A stretch of 64,000 bases of DNA. Source: an uncultured Lachnospiraceae bacterium (GTDB lineage: Bacteria; Bacillota; Clostridia; Lachnospirales; Lachnospiraceae). The stretch lies in assembly GCA_910578335.1 (NCBI GenBank), contig CAJTPU010000005.1:62001-126000 (forward strand), given 5' to 3'. Below are positions 58,507 through 64,000 of the stretch, piece after piece (position 1 is the first letter of the stretch; every line of letters starts with the position of its first letter). The translations under genes were made by a program, and so were the position numbers. The notes under the pieces are model-generated. The model ran no database searches and had not been told where the DNA came from. It was given only the letters and a program-made list of their open reading frames with translations.

Positions 58507-59766
58507 CTACTGCTGCATTTCTGCAATCTGCTTCAGACTGTGGATAAACAGTCCGCTCCTTAGTTTGGGCTCAAACCATGTGGATTTCGGCGGCATCAGC
58601 AATCCGGCATCCGCCACGGCAAACAGTTCTTCAATGGAGGTCGGATACAGGGAAAATGCCACCGCCATATCTGTATGCACTCTCTTTTCCAGCTCCTCCA
58701 GCCCCCGAATGCCTCCCACAAAGTCTATTCTTTTATCCGTTTTCGGGTCGCTTATCCCCAGTATAGGAGCCAGCACACAATCCTGCAGCACGGACACATC
58801 CAGATTTTTTACCACATCTGCACTTCTTACACTTTCTTTTGCCGTAAGCAAATACCATTTTTCTGCAAGGTACATGCCTATCTGCCCTTTTTTCCCCGGT
58901 CTGACAGGAGCGCAGCCTTTTTCTTCCACGTCAAAGCACGCCGAAAGCTTTTCCAGAAACTGCTCCTTTGTAAGTCCGTTCAGGTCTTTTACCACCCTGT
59001 TATAATCCATAATCATCAGCTCGCTGTCCGAAAACAGCACGGAAAGAAAATAATTGAATTCCTCCTTCCCCGTGTATTCGGGATATTCTGCCCTGCGCTT
59101 CAATCCTACCTTTACGGCAGAAGCGCACCTGTGATGCCCATCCGCAATATAAATCTGCTGCATATCCCGAAATGCCGCCTCTATTTTTTCTATGTCCTTT
59201 TCCCGGTCGATGCGAAACACCCTGTGGCGGATTGCATCCTCCGAGACAAAATCATACAGTGGCGTACCCTTTTTATATGCTTCCACAATCTCGCCCAGCT
59301 CTTCCTTTTTGCGGTAAGCTAAAAAAATAGGTCCCGTCTGCGCATCCAGCACGTCCACATGCCGGATACGGTCTTTCTCTTTTTCCGCTCTGGTATTTTC
59401 ATGCTTTTTAATCACATTTTCCATATAATCGTCTATGGAAGCACAGCCGACAATTCCTGTCTGGCTCCTGCCGTCCATCACGAGTTCGTACAAGTAAAAG
59501 CAGGGCTTTTCTTCTGTAATAAACTCTCCTTCTGCCATCTGCCCGTAAAACAGCTCCTTCGCTTTCTGGTATACACGCTCGTCATACGTGTCCACATCAT
59601 CGGAAAGCTGCGTTTCTGCGCGGTCTATCCGCAAAAAAGAATGAGGAGCCTCCGCCACCGCCGCCTTCGCTTCCTTACGGCTGTACACATCATACGGAAG
59701 CGCCGCTATACTGCTTTCCAAGCCTTTTACCGGTCTGATGGCACGAAAGGGTCTGATATCCGCCAT
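58507..59766 (-). CDS. DUF1015 protein
   Basis: 419 residues from the ATG at 59766 (AAAGGAAATGTGGT). Family marks: IRPFRAIRPVKGLESSIAAL at the start, YIADGHHRCASAVKVGLKRR (about 218-237) and the Tyr/Asp-rich LMIMDYNRVVKDLNGLTKEQ. DUF1015 genes often lie beside serine biosynthesis genes in Clostridia, but not here. The activity is unknown; a kinase-like role has been proposed for relatives. Confidence 0.85.
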   Translation of the reverse strand: MADIRPFRAIRPVKGLESSIAALPYDVYSRKEAKAAVAEAPHSFLRIDRAETQLSDDVDTYDERVYQKAKELFYGQMAEGEFITEEKPCFYLYELVMDGRSQTGIVGCASIDDYMENVIKKHENTRAEKEKDRIRHVDVLDAQTGPIFLAYRKKEELGEIVEAYKKGTPLYDFVSEDAIRHRVFRIDREKDIEKIEAAFRDMQQIYIADGHHRCASAVKVGLKRRAEYPEYTGKEEFNYFLSVLFSDSELMIMDYNRVVKDLNGLTKEQFLEKLSACFDVEEKGCAPVRPGKKGQIGMYLAEKWYLLTAKESVRSADVVKNLDVSVLQDCVLAPILGISDPKTDKRIDFVGGIRGLEELEKRVHTDMAVAFSLYPTSIEELFAVADAGLLMPPKSTWFEPKLRSGLFIHSLKQIAEMQQ

Positions 59767-59898
59767 ACCACATTTCCTCTTTTCCTGTGATTTTACTTTC
59801 ATTTTAACAAAAATTGCTATACATCACAAGCAAATGGTGATAAAATATCGAAGAATCTGATATTTTTGGTGGCAATAACTGAGGAAAGGAGTGGTATT

Positions 59899-60180
59899 GT
59901 GACAGCAGAAGACAGAAAAATGCTTGCCCGTATCAACAAATACGCTGAGGAAGCCCTTGCCGACATTGACCCGCAAAAAGTGCAGGTGGGCGCTCAGCTT
60001 GAAAAGCTGAAGCCCATCCTGCTAAAAATTGCCGGCGAGCAGGGCTCTTCCCTCGAGGATGTTTTTATCCGCTATATGGATTTGCAGAGCGAAGCAGCCT
60101 GCCTGACCGACAGCAAAATGCGGCAAGAGTTTCAGGACGAGCTGAACGAAAACGGCAGCCAGCCCTTTTTTTACCGCTGA
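59899..60180 (+). CDS. Small helical protein of unknown function
   Basis: 93 residues from a GTG at 59899 (GGAAAGGAGTGGTATT). Helical and acidic: MLARINKYAEEALADIDPQK, then SSLEDVFIRYMDLQSEAACL. No domain was recognised. It is a single gene facing away from its neighbours. Confidence 0.6.
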   Translation: MTAEDRKMLARINKYAEEALADIDPQKVQVGAQLEKLKPILLKIAGEQGSSLEDVFIRYMDLQSEAACLTDSKMRQEFQDELNENGSQPFFYR

Positions 60181-60205
60181 ACCGGATTTAATCCGGTTCT
60201 TTTGT
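60180..60205 (+). terminator. Terminator between converging genes
   Basis: AACCGGAT pairs with ATCCGGTT around a TTA loop and is followed by CTTTTGTTGT. It overlaps the stop codon of the converging minus-strand gene. Confidence 0.7.
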
Positions 60206-62785
60206 TGTCAGATAAATCACTCCCATCCAGTAATACCCATACAATTCTTCACCGCCTTCGAGCGACTCGTAAACGTCCTGCCCGATTCTGGAAAATGTTT
60301 CGTCGTCCAGTCCATATTCCGTGCGCAAAAGCGCTGTCCCTTCTTCCTTAATCATTTCGGCAAGCTTCTCGCCGATTTCGTCGTAACCGTAGTACATGCC
60401 GTTTAAGCGGTAGTATTCCCTGCGCCCATTGTCAGCCGCATAATTTCTCATACAGCTATCCAGCACATAATCACTGTTCTCGGTCAGGGTACGCCTTCCT
60501 GCCTCGTCAGGCAGATTGAGGAGCGCATTGGACAGAAACTCATTGTCATTGTTCGTGACGTCCAGAATCTCCCATTCCCCATCGATTCTCACCTTGTTCC
60601 ACGCGTGTGCCAGATTGCCCTCCAGTGTGCCGGTCACCACGACGCATTCCAGTCCGGCGGCATCCGCCAGAATTTTGAAAGCTCCCGCATAGCCTGCGCA
60701 AACGCACTTTCCGTTGATAAGCGCACCGTATGCCGTAAAGGAATCGTTGAATTCTCTGTCCGTATACTTGAAATCATGCTGTTCGGCATTGGCAAGCGCT
60801 GCATCGTCATACTCGCAGGTATCGCAGAGATACTGGTTGATGGCAAGCTCTTTTTCCAGTTCCGTCATGCCCGGCATGATAATCTGCGCAATAATCTGCT
60901 GCGTCTTCTCCTTGATTTCGCTCTGCTTTTTTGCATTTACCTCTGCCGTATCGTCATAAACCACCTTTACGGCAGTCCCCGCCACATTGGTGCAGTAACC
61001 GTTTATTCCTAAAATGAGCGGATTCTGATAGTATGCTTCCAAGAGGGAATCCGACAGGATATCGGGGTCTGCTGCCTCCGGAAACGCCGACACATCTATG
61101 ACCTCCACACCGGCAAGCATATTCATGGCAAGATATTCGGAAAGCGCACTGTTTGCCGTAATATCAAAGTCAACCTGTCTTACCTTCGTGGAAACTTTTT
61201 CGTTCGCTTCAAACACCACGTTGCGGTTCAGCGCAATGTCTCCGGCACGTTTCCGAAGCATATCTTCTCTTTCTTCAATGTACTTTAAATCTGCTTCCAG
61301 CCTGCTTTCATCATAATCCACAACTTCTGCTACGCTCTCAAACGGAGTGCCTTCAATCCGGTAAGGAATCTTCAATACTTTGAGGTTTTTACCCTCTAAA
61401 AATTCTCCGTTTTCATCGGTATAGATGTATCTGTCCTCCACTATCATGGCATTTGCCGTATCGTAGTCTATCAGCTTCATAGCTGTCGTGCCGTCCGCCA
61501 TCGTGACATAGCCGTAAGGCATTACATCTTCTATCCTTTCATACCCGATGCTGCTGTAGCCGTTTGCATTCCATGTATTCCATGCAATCGTAACCGGTAT
61601 ATTCTTCTGCATATCCAGAATATCCACCGGGTTGCTCATCATGGAAGTCCCCTCTTTGCTCACTGCTATCACGTAGAAAAAGCTCCTGCTCTCCGTATTG
61701 CAGACGGCTGCGGGTTCCTCCCCATACTCTGCAACACGGCTTTCCCTGCGAATGGTATCATACCAGTCGTCCTCCGCCGCAATATAATTGGAAAAGGTAG
61801 TATTTAAGATAACGGAACCGTACTCCGGCGATTCCGATGTCCACTCTGTATCCGATGTCACAGCCAGTACGTTCATCGCACTGTTGTACCCGTATTTTTC
61901 ACTGAATTTCATATGGCAGACAAAGTATTCCTCTGCGCCGCTTACCTTGTTCCATGAAAACTGCACCCTTCCGTCATCCGTGTACGTACAGGTAAGAACC
62001 GGTGTCTCCAAAAGCTCCCCGACAAATGACACCACCTGTACCTTGGGCGTTTCCAGCTTTTCTCCTGTCTCCATATCAATATAGGAAGCAAGGTACATGG
62101 TTCCCAGATTTCCCCAGTCCGTACCGGAATCCTGAGGAAAGAACTTGATGTCGTCATGTTCATACTTTCTTACCATATCTGTCTTAAGACCGCTTATATG
62201 AACCTGTCCCACCGGATAATTGGTCGGAGAGAGCACAATGGCGTTATTTTCCTTATCATAAGTCCATGCGCTTGGTCCGACTTCATACTTTAACTCCGGG
62301 TCCGCATAGAGATTCAGGATTTCCGTCCAGTATTCTATATCCAGCGTACTCACATCAAAGCCCACGGGAACCACAATGCTGCTGTCCCTTGTAAGACCCG
62401 TTATGGCAGTACCATAGGTATAGCCGTACGGAGACTTGCTTCCCTCGTACTTATCCCGCGTCATTTCTGCAAGATAAGCGCTTGTCACATAAGATTCTTC
62501 CAAAAACGCGTCGTCGTCCTGCAAAAAGCCCTGTACTCCGTCAGCAGCTTGGGAGGCATCTGCCGTATCGCCTGCTGTAGAAGGCTGTCCGGTCCCGTCG
62601 GTTTCTCCTTCTGCGCCGTCGCTCTCCACCGTCACATGCCCGCTTTGGGCGCCCGCTCTTCCGGCAAGCACGCCGCCGCCAAAAATACCTGCTGCGAGCA
62701 CAAAACACAGTAGAATGGGAAGCAGGGCGCCTCCTCTTTTTTTCTTCTGTAACACCAGTAAAAACAAATTATTTTCTATCTTCAT
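60188..62785 (-). CDS. Transglutaminase-like surface protein
   Basis: 865 residues from the ATG at 62785 (GGAGGGAATTTAT). An N-terminal membrane anchor or signal (LLPILLCFVLAAGIFGGGVL) is followed by a Ser/Thr/Asp/Gly-rich spacer and two fibronectin-like regions. The transglutaminase fold comes late (about 700-770): catalytic Cys in GKCVCAGYAGAFKILADAAG, His in EGNLAHAWNKVRIDGEW, Asp in EILDVTNND. It is probably displayed outside the cell as a cysteine protease or cross-linking enzyme. It lies after the anti-sigma gene and overlaps it by 17 bases. Confidence 0.82.
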   Translation of the reverse strand: MKIENNLFLLVLQKKKRGGALLPILLCFVLAAGIFGGGVLAGRAGAQSGHVTVESDGAEGETDGTGQPSTAGDTADASQAADGVQGFLQDDDAFLEESYVTSAYLAEMTRDKYEGSKSPYGYTYGTAITGLTRDSSIVVPVGFDVSTLDIEYWTEILNLYADPELKYEVGPSAWTYDKENNAIVLSPTNYPVGQVHISGLKTDMVRKYEHDDIKFFPQDSGTDWGNLGTMYLASYIDMETGEKLETPKVQVVSFVGELLETPVLTCTYTDDGRVQFSWNKVSGAEEYFVCHMKFSEKYGYNSAMNVLAVTSDTEWTSESPEYGSVILNTTFSNYIAAEDDWYDTIRRESRVAEYGEEPAAVCNTESRSFFYVIAVSKEGTSMMSNPVDILDMQKNIPVTIAWNTWNANGYSSIGYERIEDVMPYGYVTMADGTTAMKLIDYDTANAMIVEDRYIYTDENGEFLEGKNLKVLKIPYRIEGTPFESVAEVVDYDESRLEADLKYIEEREDMLRKRAGDIALNRNVVFEANEKVSTKVRQVDFDITANSALSEYLAMNMLAGVEVIDVSAFPEAADPDILSDSLLEAYYQNPLILGINGYCTNVAGTAVKVVYDDTAEVNAKKQSEIKEKTQQIIAQIIMPGMTELEKELAINQYLCDTCEYDDAALANAEQHDFKYTDREFNDSFTAYGALINGKCVCAGYAGAFKILADAAGLECVVVTGTLEGNLAHAWNKVRIDGEWEILDVTNNDNEFLSNALLNLPDEAGRRTLTENSDYVLDSCMRNYAADNGRREYYRLNGMYYGYDEIGEKLAEMIKEEGTALLRTEYGLDDETFSRIGQDVYESLEGGEELYGYYWMGVIYLTTKEPD

Positions 62786-63335
62786 ATAAATTCCCTCCAT
62801 TTTGAAGCAGACGCCTTACTGCTTCCCTAAATCCGTCCAAATCCGTCGTCTTCATGCTGACTACCATATATCCGTTTTCCTCTGCATATGCCGCTATACA
62901 GGTACCGCCTTCCCGTACAAATTTTACCTGTATCCCTTCTAACTCCTCCGTCCATGCATCCTCCTTTAAAAATCCCATCGGCAGAACGGTTTTCTTCTGC
63001 AGCAGTATGACCTCCTCCAACTTTTCCGTCTCCTCTGCACTCTTTGGCGCTTCCCCGGTACTTCCCAGATAAGGCTGCACGGATTCCTGCCCTTTTTTCT
63101 CTGCTGTCCTGTTCCACATGGGGAAACAAAAAACAATCAGCATGACGGCGGCTGCCACAGCCGCAGGCAGATAAACACTTCTGTACCGCTTATGGCGTTT
63201 CTGCTTCTTTTCTTCTGCCGCCGCTCTTATCTTTGTACGCTCAATCAACTCGGCAGGCGCGTGTATGTCCGTCAATTCTTTTTTATAAGATTCACGCATA
63301 CTCCAAACGTCATCCGACTCTGTTTGCTGCTTCAT
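62769..63335 (-). CDS. Membrane anti-sigma-like protein
   Basis: 188 residues. The cytoplasmic N-terminus (SYKKELTDIHAPAELIERTK) precedes one membrane helix (VYLPAAVAAAVMLIVFCFPM, about 51-70). The outer domain resembles DUF4367-type domains (VKFVREGGTCIAAYAEENGY). It overlaps the ECF sigma gene by 4 bases, the usual plan for an anti-sigma factor. Confidence 0.78.
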   Translation of the reverse strand: MKQQTESDDVWSMRESYKKELTDIHAPAELIERTKIRAAAEEKKQKRHKRYRSVYLPAAVAAAVMLIVFCFPMWNRTAEKKGQESVQPYLGSTGEAPKSAEETEKLEEVILLQKKTVLPMGFLKEDAWTEELEGIQVKFVREGGTCIAAYAEENGYMVVSMKTTDLDGFREAVRRLLQNGGNLYEDRK

Positions 63336-63838
63336 GACAGTTCTCCTTTCAGTCTTATTTTCAGTATATCCCGGGCTCTGTAGAGACGGGATTTTACCGT
63401 TGCCTCCTTTTCTCCCAAAACCCTTCCTATCTGTGCAATGCTCATCTCCTCATAGTAAAACAAATACACTACGCTGCTGTACTTTTCCGGCAGCTCTTTC
63501 ACGGCACGTAAAACCGGAGAATCGGCATTCTCCACTGCTTCATAAGAGCGCTCTGCTTTTTTGTCCGGCTCCTCTTTTGCCGTCTCTTCCAGAAAAACCT
63601 TTTTCTTCCAAAAGCTCGCCTGATGCTTCTTCGCACAATTAATCGTCACTCTGATGAGCCATGCCTTTGCATGTTCTTCACCGGAAATTCTGTCACGACA
63701 GCGAACCAGCCGCAGAAATACTTCTTGAAAAATATCCTGCGCTTCCTCCCTGCTCCCCGTCTGGTTTACCGCTATCCGGTAAACCATATCCGCATACTTG
63801 TCTATAATCTCTTCTGTCTTAAGCTCCGGTGCACCCAT
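63332..63838 (-). CDS. ECF-type RNA polymerase sigma factor
   Basis: 168 residues. Region 2 (DKYADMVYRIAVNQTGSREE then AQDIFQEVFLRLVRC) and region 4 (LPEKYSSVVYLFYYEEMSIA, QIGRVLGEKEATVKSRLYRA) are complete, with no region 3. It would direct expression of the downstream anti-sigma and transglutaminase genes and of distant targets. Confidence 0.92.
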   Translation of the reverse strand: MGAPELKTEEIIDKYADMVYRIAVNQTGSREEAQDIFQEVFLRLVRCRDRISGEEHAKAWLIRVTINCAKKHQASFWKKKVFLEETAKEEPDKKAERSYEAVENADSPVLRAVKELPEKYSSVVYLFYYEEMSIAQIGRVLGEKEATVKSRLYRARDILKIRLKGELS

Positions 63839-64000
63839 GTTTTTTCTCCGATAATCCGCCTTTATTTCCGCATACCTTCACGCATATTTGTTGACGATTG
63901 CAACTGTCAAGTCCTTTTATGAACATTTTACCATATGCTTCGGAATCTTTCCAACTTTCTTCGTCACGGGTATGTTCTGCCATTTGCAAGAATATTCTCT
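63839..64000 (-). other. Upstream region of the sigma operon
   Basis: On the minus strand TTGACA (63905-63910) lies about 67 bases before the sigma gene, but no good -10 box is found at 17 bases. An inverted repeat TTGAC/GTCAA surrounds this site. The last ~60 bases may hold the 3' end of another minus-strand gene, not resolved. Confidence 0.4.

Overview
The window reads as a low-to-mid GC Firmicutes chromosome, most likely Lachnospiraceae (Clostridia). This is inferred from strong AAGGAGG ribosome binding sites, TTGACA-17-TATAAT promoters, the GGGtGRT / NifU-like gene pair, the archaeal-type aspartate-semialdehyde dehydrogenase and the ECF sigma / anti-sigma organisation. No species can be named from the sequence alone.

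1 to about 41.8 kb is one contractile-tailed (myovirus-type, PBSX/Mu-like head) prophage whose left end lies outside the window. From right to left it holds: a tyrosine integrase (40514-41644) and rightward lysogeny genes; a control region (38.67-38.89 kb); leftward early genes with RecT, a PD-(D/E)XK nuclease, a replisome organiser, a DnaC-like loader and RusA (28-38 kb); a late-regulator candidate (27427-28002); and then the late genes: DUF488 protein, adenine methyltransferase, ParB-like protein, small and large terminase, portal, minor head protein, XkdF-type protease, scaffold, capsid, connectors, tail terminator, sheath, tube, tail chaperone with a -1 frameshift, and tape measure. Almost all of it is on the minus strand.

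17558-25345 is a second mobile element nested inside the prophage. It is about 7.79 kb, is coded mainly on the plus strand, and splits the phage methyltransferase gene. Removing it at a 7-bp core (TTCATCA, at 17551-17557 and 25339-25345) restores one open frame of exactly 472 codons. The element carries a Tn916-type integrase, an excisionase-like gene, an HTH protein beside iteron-like repeats (candidate origin), a full r2-r3-r4 sigma-70 family factor with a translationally coupled partner, a small membrane protein, a repressor / SHOCT pair and several short unknown genes. I see no relaxase, capsid or terminase gene in it, so it looks like an integrative or satellite-type element. Its left-end promoter region has six copies of a CTCGCATWTGTGAAT-like motif, and the same motif is scattered through the host prophage's control region. 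This suggests shared regulation, and it is the most interesting signal in the window.

41.87-63.84 kb is ordinary host chromosome. It contains the GGGtGRT / NifU-like pair, a left-handed beta-helix acyltransferase, topoisomerase III, a degenerate-GGDEF/EAL protein, asd and argH, an ABC transporter of the NitT/TauT type without a binding protein, a zinc-ribbon membrane protein with two kinds of coding tandem repeat, tRNA-Thr(CGU), an MscS channel, glgB, a DUF1015 protein, a transglutaminase-like surface protein and an ECF sigma / membrane anti-sigma pair.
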